From NCBI RefSeq assembly GCF_000499385.1, contig NW_013652137.1:124001-188000 (forward strand): a stretch of DNA of 64,000 nucleotides. The letters run 5' to 3'. This DNA comes from Eimeria necatrix. Its lineage: Eukaryota > Apicomplexa > Conoidasida > Eucoccidiorida > Eimeriidae. The notes beneath the pieces were generated by a model. The model was not told the DNA's origin. It ran no database searches and saw only the letters and a program-made list of their open reading frames with translations. A program made the translations under genes and the position numbers. Shown in pieces: positions 12,104 to 23,300 of the stretch (within the stretch, counting starts at the first letter, position 1; each line of letters opens with the position of its first letter).

Positions 12104-13298
12104 CCCTAGAAAAGTGCAGCGTGGCCCATAACTCCAGAGGCACTGGCGGCCTATTGCAGATGCAGACAAGCAAAAAGCCCAGTTACTTTAGGCAATGCGG
12201 AAGGGCTCAGAAGTGTCTCGAGTGTACATATTGGAGAAGGCCAAGGCTGGTGTGCATGGCACAAAAGAATTGAAACCCTCCTGTTGTAAGACTCCGGAAA
12301 AGCTAGGGAGTAGGGAAAGCAACATCAGTATCACAAAAAGACTCAGAGGATTCAAATTCGCTTTTTTTCGGGCCAGCTCTTGCGCTCCGATAACCGTAAG
12401 AAATCAGTGGAGGAGACGAGAAGAAGCCAAGAAAGCACTGGCTGCCAAACGGTGGAGTCATTTCCCGTATAGCAGGGGACGAGTGCATGATTAAGGCGCC
12501 TATGTGCTGACCTAAGCGCAAGTTATGTGGAAATATACCTGAAGAAATTTCGGTGAATTGGTTCATTTTGTTTGATGCGTTGGGGAACGGCATGGGCCCA
12601 TGCTGCCTTGTTGGTTTCTGCTGCCCATTCCTTTTTTTCCGCTACCGAAACTCATTCGAAGCGGGCATTGAATATTTTGTTTTCCAGCTATTTTCCCTTC
12701 TAATTTTTCACAAGTCGTAGGAGCGTAGCACAATGTGGAAAACGGGCAAATGAGAACTTAACACCTTGAAGCACAAGCGCTAAACGCTGCTTGCACGAGC
12801 ACAGTTAGATGTGGCATTTCACCGCAGCCTATGCAACACCTAGAAACTCAGTCAGAATCCTCATACCGAAGAGCAACCTTTCCCGAATTAAATATTTCAA
12901 GTACCCAAACCATGAAGTCGTGCTAAGTAGGCCAATGGACTAATGCACCTCTGCACGGCAATAGGATCGCCACTCGTCTCAAGGCATGCGTGCCCATATT
13001 TCACATGAGTAGTGATTATATTACACAAAACAGACCAATGCGCCTGGGGAAGGAGTGCATGCCGTTCCCTTAAGTGGTCACCCCGCGGGCATTGGGTGGT
13101 GTAGGCTCATACATCGATAGATCTGTTTAGCCATTCAGGAATACCTGAGCAAAGATTCAAGAGGACTAGAGAAGGATGAGCATTAGTAGAAGACACTTTG
13201 GTAACAGTACCACTGAGGTGCTACAGCTTGTCTGTCGTCAGCCGGCACCGACCCGCACGCTGCTGCATGGGGCCCTCTGTTCATTTTTTTGAGGCCGT

Positions 13299-13586
13299 TT
13301 ATCCATTTGGCGTAGGTCCTTGGGCATATATGGCTAATTCAGGGAATTGCTCAGCATCTAGATGAACAGCTTTGCTGCTTTCGCAGTAGTGCCCACCCAC
13401 GGGGAGGCAACTGCTAGCGGCCTTGTCCGCGCAGTCGCAGGCGACAGCAAGCAGCAACGGCGGCAAGACCAACAACGGCAGCAAATGCTGCAGGGAGCCA
13501 CATCTGCATGCTGTCGCTGCAAATAATGCTACTGAAAAAGGAGCAGCGCCAGAGCTTTCCAGCTTCCGACCACTCCGCTGAGTCAT
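13299..13586 (-). CDS. Possible small membrane protein
   Basis: Open frame of 95 aa from an ATG at 13586, ending TAA. The middle carries one strongly hydrophobic segment (HLLPLLVLPPLLLAVAC), then a Cys-containing, mildly acidic tail. Composition is GC-richer than the flanking DNA, like real exons here. It lies head-to-head with the plus-strand gene starting at 13753, so it may be coding or just the GC-rich leader of that gene. Unrecognised. Confidence 0.3.
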   Translation of the reverse strand: MTQRSGRKLESSGAAPFSVALFAATACRCGSLQHLLPLLVLPPLLLAVACDCADKAASSCLPVGGHYCESSKAVHLDAEQFPELAIYAQGPTPNG

Positions 13587-13752
13587 CTGGGACTACGGCT
13601 GCAGCAGCAGAAGACTTTGTAGGGAGCCATACATTTATTTATTTGTCTTTGAAAGGTTTTGTCCCATCCATTCGTGTCTTCTTTTGCTCTCAACTTCCCA
13701 CAGATCGCCTGGAGTGCACATCGTGGGGTGAGCCCCACCACAAACCGGCAGG

Positions 13753-16700
13753 ATGCGACGCATGACTTACGCGGAAGCTGTTGCTGCAGCCGCCGGAAGC
13801 AACACCGAATTGCAGCAGCAGCAGCAGCAGACCTCAACGGGCACCAGTCCCTCCGTATACAGCGCTGTGTCCTCGCCGGAAGAATGGAGTGGTCGCAAGC
13901 CTGCTGCATCACACCGCAGCAGCCCCCACGGAGCGACACCAACTGCAGCAAATCCTGCATCAGACGCAGATTCTGCAGAGGAAGCGACATCTTCAAGAGG
14001 GATGAAAATAGCTGAGCAGGTGGGGGCGAATCCGGGGACTGTGAAGCTATTGCGAGAACAGTTTGAACGGCAAAGCTCTGAAGGCAGTTTCACCGGGCTG
14101 CTCCGCCAGCGGTTGCCTTCCATTGTCTCAGCTGTGTCTAGCTCTTCCCGGCCGTCAGCACCAGCACCAGGAACAAGTGCATCGGCGGAAGGTGGCTACA
14201 GTGGCTCAGAGGATGGGAGGCAAGCAGACGCACTCACAGATGCGCAGGCATGTGCTGAGTTTATTCAGCAACTGCTGCACGAGAAGCAACAGCTGCAGCA
14301 GCAGGTAGACTCCTTGTGGAATCAGAAAGAGGCTTTCCGCTGTGCTAACGAAAGAATGGCCAGGACGCTGCTCCGGCAGCAGCAGCAGCGAGCAGCTGCA
14401 GTTGCTGCAGCGGCTGAAGCAGCCGGAGCTACGCCGAGGAAGGATATGTCTCGCCGCTGTGTTACTGTAGTTCCACCGGGTTGTTTTACGTCAAGAGACC
14501 CCTTAGGCCCCCGATGGAGCGTGCCTACTCCAGGGAGAATAGGAGAGGTGCCTCCTGTCGATTTTACTGCTATGAAAATGCAGCATCGGCAATCGGAGTT
14601 GCAGCATCCACGTTGCACAGGCAGGGAATCTCCACAGGAGCAAGTAACGCGGCAATTGCAGCAGCCTCAGCTGCAGCAGCAACAGCAGCGACAGCAGAAG
14701 ATCAAGTCAAACGCCATTCCAGGTATGGCACCTCTGAATTTAGGAGCCCTGCAGCAGCAAACGGCACCTGTCCCTCGCAATGCCAGTTCAAGAGTCTCGG
14801 GAGTGTCGCTCCGCGTAGCAACGTCGGGGGACCGTGGCACTTCGCGCATGGGAGGGTCCTTAACATGCAGGGTCTCGTTGGCTTCCAGTGCGCTGAAAAC
14901 CCCAAGGAGGAAGTTTGGTGACGGGGTTATATCGGCGCGTGGATCTGCAAGAGGGTGGCAGCGACGGGGGGTACACGAGGAGGAGGAGCAGCACCAGCAG
15001 CACAAGGCTATTGAAGAGGCACTTGTTGCTTCTCTGCGCTCATTGAATATGTTGGGCTCATTCAGTTTGGGGTCAGGCAACGGCAGAATGAGTGCGCGCG
15101 CTGCTTCGGGGCCAGAGTGGGAGCCTACCCCAGAAGCAGCACTCACCCGCTGCAGCAGCAACCCCGATAGGGGATATTGGCACTCTACATTCCTGTGTGT
15201 ACTAAAGGTTGAAGGCACAGACTTTTTTCTTGACGTTATCCGGCAGAATCATCAGCAGCAGCAGGACACGCTGCCAAGCTTCCACAGCACAGCGAGTAGT
15301 TTCTTTAGCAGCACAAGCGCAGCTGGCGATGTAACGGAAAGCCAGGCGATGAATGGAGCCAGAGTCATGGCCTCCAAAGAAACAGCAGGTGAGACATTGC
15401 AGCAGCAACGGCAACAGAGCTCACATACACTGTTGATTTTCTGGCGTGGCTTCACGCGTCTCGGTTTTTCACAGTGCTTACTGCCCCGAATTCTTGCATT
15501 TGTTAAATTCGTGTTTCCCACGTGGGACAGTGCTCGGCAATCGGACCTGTTCAGTGTCTTTGGTGTTGTTAGGGCCCTTTGCATGTTGGTGTTTGTGATT
15601 CAGGTGTGTTCCAAGTTTGCGTCCGTCACCTGCTTAAGGATGACAACTGGCTGCGCTCCATCTGCGTTTCAATGTTTTGGGGGCTAACATCTGTTGTAGA
15701 TGAGGCGGAACTGCCACCGGACCAGACGCTGCAGCATGGCTTGAGCGTAGAGGGGACTCAGGCGGGGTCCCTTCAGGACTCCAAGAGCTCCGCAGCCTCT
15801 GACGAAGCCAGTGAACAGGGGCAGGCGACGCCTTCAGCCGACACGGACAATAACAGCGGCGCTTGGAGCGGCTGGGACTTAGTTGCGTTTATGTACCAAA
15901 GAAGCATCGACGCCACTGGCAACCCTGTTACGGGCAAGGCAGTTTCTTCCTCTACGAATTTATACATATCCTCGCGCGTCCCAGATGGTTCCATGCCAGG
16001 TTCATCGCCAAGCTTCAGCACCAGCAACAGTACAACCCAAAGCAGCAGCAACAAGGCCAGTGTGGACATGCGTCGTGCAGAGCCGTACTCAACAATGAAT
16101 CAGCTACTGCTCCAAAAAGGGCCACAAAAGCAAAACATGTTCCTGGTGAGGGCGAAGGATAGACACGCAGGGGTGATGCCACTGTACCATAGATCGACCC
16201 AAAAGTACGTCCATGTTCACCCTACAATGGGCCTTGTAGGCCTTGTGCCCCCGGTGATAGAGCAGGAAAAGCAGCTGCGGCATCTGCAGAAAGTAGAGCA
16301 ACAAAAAAAGAAGAGTATCAGGAGGCGTTTAAAGGCGAAGAAGCATCATGACACCATTCAGCACCAACAAGATGGCGCCAGCAGCAACACGAGCAGCTCT
16401 GTTCCCGAGAGCCCGCAGCCAGAGGTTGAGCCAATTACAGCTGACATGTTCTTGAGGCCGTGCCGTATAGAAATGATCCCCCTGGCGGATTTGTTGCTTC
16501 AACAGTCGGTCCATCGCCTGCTATCGAGTGTCCAAGAGTTGGCCGTGCAGACCCAACAAGAACAGCCTGTTGGGGAGGCCGCTTGCGGGCCAATCGCCGA
16601 GGCCGCGAGCCTCAGCAGTCTTAGCGGCAGCTCTTCAGATGAGGGGGACAGTTTCGATGGAGTTGTGGCCTCAGAGGGGGGTGAGGATATAGACCCGAAC

Positions 16701-16913
16701 AAGATTGCGGGCAACCGCCGGCCCTTAGTTCCGCCTCTTGGTCTCCCTCCAGTTGTCCCCGCAGAGACTCTCCCTCCATCAACTCCACAGCAGCCGCCTG
16801 TGCTCGCTTTCCACCTTGACGATGAAGGGGTAGACACTGACGTTGAGGGTGACAGCCTGGCGCACTGTACTGACAATGGTTGCGGCCCCAGAAAGGCTGC
16901 CAGAGCTATTTAG
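13753..16913 (+). CDS. Hypothetical protein, two exons, about 981 aa
   Basis: Family not recognised. Exon 1 is 13753-15388 and exon 2 is 15604-16913; the donor GCAG/GTGAGA and acceptor GATTCAG agree in phase. Read-through in exon 1 continues open into the intron, but with atypical hydrophobic sequence. The N-terminal half is Gln/Ala/Ser-rich with a likely coiled coil around residues 160-220 (HEKQQLQQQVDSLWNQKEAF). Exon 2 has a better conserved-looking piece (MFLVRAKDRHAGVMPLYHRS, then KYVHVHPTMGLVGLV), a Lys/Arg-rich helix that could act as a nuclear signal (KKKSIRRRLKAKKHHD), and an acidic, Pro-rich tail. The ATG at 13753 begins MRRMTYAEAVAAAAG. Probably a soluble scaffold or nuclear protein; this is inference from composition only. 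Confidence 0.7.
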
Positions 16914-17723
16914 TCTGGTCTGTGACTCCTGAAAAGCACAGGTGGCTCTGAGCAGAGCCCTAAACGCGCGCCGAGAACTCATTTGGCGTTCGGTACAGGC
17001 TGGAATAGCGGGAGTTCGTTTGGCGAATTATGGTGTAGAAGGACAATTTAAGGCGCAGAGAGAAATCTTCACGCTGGTCATGTGTACGTACCCAGAGAAG
17101 GAGGCGTTGGGGCTTTCTCGCACTAGGGTGTACACCGTAGCTTTGTTTTCTAGTTGCCTCGACGGGCTATGGAGCTGCACTTAGTCAGCCATTGTTGACG
17201 TTCTGTTTGTTTGTGCATTTGTCCTAGAAACGGGCATATTTGTATCACCGCCTGGTTGGCTTTGCTCTCTGCTATTAACGAGGCGGTACGCAGATAATAG
17301 TGTCAGTAGGAACTACAGCGAACCAACACGGAATACGCAGCGCGGTTCAGGCCCTTAGTGGTCAGCAACAGCAATGCATCCTGCGGATGACCAGCGGCCT
17401 GTGTAGAGCCCGTCGGCATATGCAGGAGATAATAGTAGAGACTAGCTTCTATTTGACTGTTCTGACACCTACTGGAGACCACGCTAACTGGAGTGGCGAA
17501 TAACCGCAAGTAGCCTGGCCTCTGCAAATATTGTGATGAGCCAGCATTTGAATGGGTGACAGCAAAAGGAGAAAGAATTTGACCCTCTCCTATAGCAAAG
17601 TCAGGCAATTGGCCTATGCTGGCAGGGCTTAAGTTTTAAAAAAAGAACCGCTCAGCCATGATTTAAAACCAGTCTGTGGACATTCAGCAGCCCAGGCGCA
17701 CTTTCAAGATACTTACGGGCTCA
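16914..17723. other. Intergenic region
   Basis: Follows the stop of the 13753-16913 gene. A few short frames on both strands, none supported by splice sites or recognisable motifs. Confidence 0.4.
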
Positions 17724-18210
17724 TTAGTGGCAGCTTCTGCCCTTTATGTGCAGTAGCTTACTTTCGAATGACAGTAACGGGACATTCCTTAGGCACTGTG
17801 CCGTCGCCAACTTTAGCTTCCTATTGGCACAATGACGTATCAAGGGTCTCAGTTGCGCAGCCAGAAACCTATACAGTATGCGTGCGGCCGTGAGTGACGG
17901 AATAAAAGTGTGACATGCTCGGTACTTGTCAGGTTCTAGCGGCACAGCATTGTCCGGAAATCCATAGGCCTGGGCAGCCTGCTTGAGGTATGGGCTACGT
18001 ATTAATTTTTCCCCTGAGGCCACTTTCCCATGATAGGGGGCCTTGTATCTCCAGGAACGTCAAATTGTTGCCCAAATTCCTGAGGGAGTTCCCGTTTGGC
18101 AGCGGCTTACAGGCACGGTTCTGACGAGGACAACCCACTCTAAGCCCTGGGAAGGCCTTCTTCAAAAGGGGGCCTGCTTTATTGACCAAAGCTGGCTATG
18201 CAGTGCCTTC
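17724..18210 (-). CDS. Possible coding exons of an unresolved gene
   Basis: Two minus-strand segments look coding. The first, 17724-18059, contains RSPYLKQAAQAYGFPDNAVP and further amphipathic sequence up to its stop. The second, about 18097-18210, reads ALVNKAGPLLKKAFPGLRVG and follows a TGCATAG acceptor. A GTAAGC donor lies at the end of the second segment, but the phase does not fit the first with the acceptors I can see. No family recognised; it could be a decayed or mis-assembled gene. Confidence 0.3.
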
Positions 18211-18934
18211 GAGAAATCGCTCACGGGCTCGCGTCCCTTGCCCGGTACACTGAGGAAGTTTCCCTTGGGAAGTATCTACTAAGCGCAAGCAGTGCGCATT
18301 ATGTCCATACACTAGTGATGAGCGCTGTGTGTTAGGGGACTTACTGGGCTGCGACTGGTACTTAAGGACGAGGAGAATCACTTGGGGACTGCTTTGTTAC
18401 GTGGTCCACCTTTCGTCTTGCTGTCTACTACCGGGGCACCGTTAACTCAAACTTTTGCGCCCTACATTTCAGATTTTCCCCAAGGTACTGTCCCCCCCGA
18501 TTACAGTGGTGTCTTAGCCTTCCTGTGACCTTTAACTATATCTCTACTGCGGCAGTAGAAGCCCACTACAGCATCGTTTGTTTTCACGGATGTAGCTTAC
18601 ATAATTCTAACGCCATGGTCTCGTGGACTTCATCGAGTTTTTCTGCGATCCGCAAAATTTCGTAGCTGGAGTGGAAGACAGCAATGAACTGACGAAGAAT
18701 GAGCGCGTCTACTTGGGGAAAATGTAGTAAAAATTTACTGTAGAGGTTCAAATACAGCAAAATTCATCATGCATTGAGCCAAAGGAGGTGAAGCAGGCGC
18801 CAATGTAACCTCCTTGTCAATTTTTATGAATACACACCATACGCTGAAACACATTTTTTAATTATGTATTCATTCATTTCTTTCAACTCTCCGCTAATTC
18901 TTTGGCGGGTTGCTGTTAATCACGCAGTGTTCCA
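18211..18934. other. Region without a supported gene
   Basis: AT-rich in its second half. A GTAAGTC donor-like site on the minus strand near 18340 may belong to a leader exon of the segment at 17724-18210. Nothing else is supported. Confidence 0.35.
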
Positions 18935-19150
18935 TCATGAGTCTACTTCCTCATCGAACGATTGGGAAGGGGAGAGAGTGTTCTTCTTTAGGTTGTTGCT
19001 GAGGATTTTCAAGAAACATGTTTGATGCCGTTGCATTATGGCTTTTGTCTCTTTTGAAAATGGAATTGCGGCCTTAATCATCTGCGTGACGGACATCTGT
19101 GCGCTGATTCTGTGGACTAAGGCTCGAAATCTCCCATGCTCACCATCCAT
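18935..19150 (-). CDS. Small protein with a possible histone-fold-like segment
   Basis: Intronless open frame of 71 aa from the ATG at 19150. The segment QMIKAAIPFSKETKAIMQRH has the spacing of the second and third elements of histone-fold subunits of the DPB4/POLE3 and NF-YB type (R/K-x-x-K-x-x-x-P, then SKE-A/T-K-x-x-x-Q-R). It is followed by a basic stretch and an acidic Ser-rich tail. It is shorter than those proteins, which are usually above 110 aa, so it could be a last exon, a fragment or a chance likeness. It is divergent from the NO VEIN-like gene, about 150 bases away, and may share its promoter region. Confidence 0.35.
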   Translation of the reverse strand: MDGEHGRFRALVHRISAQMSVTQMIKAAIPFSKETKAIMQRHQTCFLKILSNNLKKNTLSPSQSFDEEVDS

Positions 19151-19299
19151 CTGCACAGCCTAAGTCTCTCCTTGGCCACACCAGCTGAAAAATGAAACGA
19201 AGTACATGAAGTTTGCAGGAGAAGAACGTCAGAACAGCTGGGGGCCCTGGCTTTCCCTTCCTTAAGGGCAGGTGTGCGTGTCACCCGCTGCGTTGGACA

Positions 19300-20282
19300 A
19301 TGGTGGCTACAGGGGACGAACATGGCGTTCCCCAGGGCCATGGCTCCAGGGAATATAGTGGGCTTCATTATGGGGGGGCGCTAAACGCCCGCCGTGAGGA
19401 CCCTTCTGGGCACAGGCCACGCCAGCACCCCCGAGCTTTTCCTTCTGTCCGGCCAGTCCATCCCCCCATGACCATCTACAATCCTATGCAACACCGCGGG
19501 CAGCTGTATCCGGGGTCAGGGCTTCACAATCTGCATTGGCAGAGCCAGCCTACCCCACTTCAAGCGCCGCCACCCCCTCCACCTACCCCGGGTAACGTCC
19601 TGCAAATGGCGCACGTGCAGCGACAGCCACAACATATGCAGCAACAACGTCGAGGTCTCTCTGAATACCAGGGAGGCATAGCGACAAAGCAGCCGGATGA
19701 GACGTCGAAGGTTGACCCATACAGCCGTGGCTTTTCTGGAAGACGATTGCTCTCGAATTCGAGGGTGGCACCTTTATCAGCTGCCGGCATATCGAATCCA
19801 CGCAACCACGAAAACTTACAAAGGAGGCCTCAGGAAGAGATCGTTCTTAGCAGCAGCAGCGATTCAGAAAGGGAGACAGCTCCACTTCAGGAGCACCATG
19901 AGCGGAAAACCGAGAGTGCGCAACAGCGACGCGAACTGCCAAGGCTGCGGCCGCAGCAACAGCACTATGTACAGCAGCAGCAAGTGCAAATGCCATATCA
20001 GGATCGAGCGCGATCCCAGGAGCAACAGCCACACCAGCAACGGTCGCAAGGACACCAAGAACGTTTGCAACAATTTCAACACCCGGACAAGCTATCGCAG
20101 CAGCGGGAACAGCAGGAACAGCAGCGCAACCAGAGCTTGGAGGAGCAACGGCTACGGAAGGCCAACGGCGGGAGGTCTCAGGGTTCGCCAGAACCCGCCA
20201 TGAACGCATCTGGCCCTAGTACTGACAGTCAAACTGCGGACATCCACAAGAGGAGTACGAGCAGAAGCAGCGGCAGCAGCAA

Positions 20283-20315
<33 letters not shown>

Positions 20316-23300
20316 CTGCGCGGGCAATAAAAGCGTCGAAAACAGAAATTCTAGTTGGTTCAATATGAATATTGATCGTTTGCTCCCCGAATTTCAGCAT
20401 TTGATTCGCTGGAAGGACGGACGCCTACAGAAGGCACTGAGATTTGCTGCTGAAGAAGATGGCGTGCGGCCTTGCGAAACGGACCCGGATACATTCATTG
20501 TGGACTCTGACACGTAAGGTGGCAGTTACACAGCGCCCTTGCACAGTACTTTGTGTTCCTTTGTTTGCGTGTGCTGTTCGTCAGTAGTGAAGCTGAACAC
20601 AGCTCGGTCCGCGTGCACTTGTGGAGCGGCATATTAGTGAACTCACAAATGAGCCGCACACAGTTTCTCTCTACTTCCTCGCAGCCTGATGCTGCAAATG
20701 CTAGGGCGAGGCTGCGAGCTGTCAATTTCTAGACGTCTAGAAGTGGAAAGTGCCTATGAAGGGAGCAGCTGACTGCAGGCACTTTAGATAAAAGCAGGAT
20801 GAGCTGGAACACATGTAAATGGGTGAATGGGAGAGTGCTTAGGAACACAGACGAAAAGCGTGTGCAGCGATACTTCACGAAACGGGCCGCTGCGAGAGGT
20901 GTCACTAGGAGTAAGCGGTGCCTGGTATGACGTGAGAACAGAGAACAGCCTAGCTTCTGCGGGGCATACTGTTGTGTGCTTTTGCAGGAGCAATTGCCGG
21001 ATAGTGGACGCAGCAGTTTGTGAGTGTAGCTGCCCTAGCCGCGATCCGTTGTGTTCGCACTTGTTGGCTGTTGCTGTGTGGCAGCTACGGCAAGACCAGC
21101 AGCAAGAGCTACCAGAGAAACAGCAACACCAGCGACAGCCCTATCAAGTGCAGAACCGAGATTTTAGTCTTCGCCTCGCCATAAGTGCTTTTATTAAGCA
21201 GCAGCTGCTCTCACTCGCGACTGAGGCGTTCGTGCCTCTCAAGCCATTCACCTGCGAGTCATTACTGCGCGACCTGTGGAGGCGTTTGCTCCGGAGGTTC
21301 CCCGCTTCAGTTGCTGCTCGTGCTGCAGCAGCGCTGGCAATCGGCCTGCTTATGCGCTTTGCGCAGAATGCAAAGGGAGCACTGCCTCAGATACCATCAA
21401 CTGTAACCAACAGGCCTGTAGAGGAACATGAGGAAGATGACCTGAGAAGTGATGAGCAGAAGCAAGCGCAGCAACAAGGAGAGCAGCCAAATCCAGAGCA
21501 GGAGGACCAGCAGAGACAGCAACAAGAAGCACCGCAGCAGAAAGCACACGAGCAGACGGGCCATCCTGACCTAAGTAGCCTTGCAGAGGAAAATAGTTCT
21601 CAAGTGAAGACCTATGCATTACCCCCTGAGGAGGCAATGGCTTGTCTTATGCAGCAGCTCCGGCTTCAACTGCAGCACCCACCTGTAGCAAATGGACCTG
21701 AAGATGATCCTCTTAAACGTTTGTTTGAGCTAGAAGCGGCTGTATTTCCGGCCAGTGAACCTTCCGTTGTGCATACTCTTCTGCAGTTACTGCATAGAAG
21801 TGATGCGCGTGCTGCTGCTGTTGCTGTCGAAGAAGGGTTACGGCTACGAAGTCAGCAAGCATACAAAGAAAACACTGAAACTGATTTTCTCGAAGAAGCA
21901 GCATCACCTGAGGTTTACGTGCACTTCGCGTTGTTGGTGCTGGAAACTGCGACGGCAGCAACGGCAACGGCAGGGGCCGGATCTTCAGTACAGATGCGGT
22001 CGGTTCTCGAGGCGTGTATATATGTCATTCGGCTGCATTTCTCTCCGGCTGTTGCTTCTTCAGTACTGCGTTGCAAAGCTCTGTCTGATGCTGCAGCGCT
22101 CACAGTGTTTATATCAACTTTGCGAGCTGCATTGGCCAGCGTTCTAGAGAATCCCACCCCACGTATGGAAGGGTCCATCTCTGCCACTTCATCACTGCCC
22201 AGCATGTGGGATGACAGACCGCTCTCTCCTGTTTCGCATGACATAGCTCTTGCTGAGCTACAGCGACAATCCAACAGTTGCATTCGCTTGGCAGCGGCTC
22301 TTTGTAGCCCTTGGCAGTTAGCGGCAGCCCTTGCAAAAAGCCTTGCCATCTGCCGCAAGACTCAGCAGCAGGTGGAACCACAGCTGCAGGAGGCAGCTAA
22401 TCTAAAGAGTTGTGTAGAATTGCTGGTGTCGGATGCAAACTCTTCCAGACGGCTCGTTGAGCAGCAACAACCGGGAAATGGCATTGTCCCCTCCTGGCAG
22501 TCTGTCGCTGAACAGATTGATGCGGCTCCCGAGCTTGTGGACTTGTTGGCATATCTCAATTGGGGTGAGGCCTTGGAGCCCCACTTTGGAGGGCTTGAAG
22601 CCTTTATTTGCCGCCATGGAAACATGCCGTTTGCTTTCAGCGGGGAAAAATGCAGCAGCAAAAGTCATGGCTCCACTGCGTGCAAGAGTAGGTTGCTTGA
22701 CAGAAATTTTTTTGTTGGCATTGAGGGCGGAGGAATCTTAAGACTGAACAAGCCAACTCAGAACACTTTGGAGACGCTGTTGGACGCCGTTAATAGCAAA
22801 AATGCAGCGGTCGCTGTGGCGGCCCTGGCAGCTCTCTTGTGGGAGCCGCAGCAACAGCGGCACCGTAGTGGGGAGTGCGCCTTCGATACGTGCCCAGCTG
22901 CTATACAGCTGCAGATTCGCAACTACCTGCAAGAACGACATCAGCAAAATGCCAGTCAAAAGCCTCAGCTCCATGAGAGACGGGAACAGGCTTGGGGGGA
23001 GTTTTTTTGTAGAGTTTTTGCTGAGTCGCCCAGGGCCCTTTTAGATGCAAGCATCGTTGTGCTGCTGGCACCAGTCTCTGAGGTCTACGGAACTGGCGTC
23101 ATTCATGCTGCTTTCACTTGTTTTTCTTCATTCCTTTGGCAGCGGCTTCAGTTGCAGTCACAGGTGTGTGAAGATTTTCCACCAGTCGATGCCTTGGAGG
23201 CAAAGTCCAGTCTGCTGGGGCTGCTGCAGACGCATGCAGCCTTCGTTCCGCTATGTAGCATCCTTCGAACGGCGCTACATCGTTGCGCACAATTGCTGTT

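Larger units (their letters stand above)
9468..13298. other. Long region without a supported gene
   Basis: Between 9720 and 10060 the DNA is still CAG/GC-rich and may hold the leader exon of the Gln-rich gene. From about 10100 on it is AT-richer. Short open frames exist (for example 10319-10684 minus and 12195-12494 plus) but lack splice support or recognisable sequence. Two small tandem repeats are listed separately. Confidence 0.45.

Noticed and set aside
15389..15687. Continuation of the first exon of the 13753 gene to its stop
   Set aside because: The extension is atypically hydrophobic, begins exactly at a GTGAGA donor, and an in-phase acceptor at 15603 leads to a 436-codon exon.
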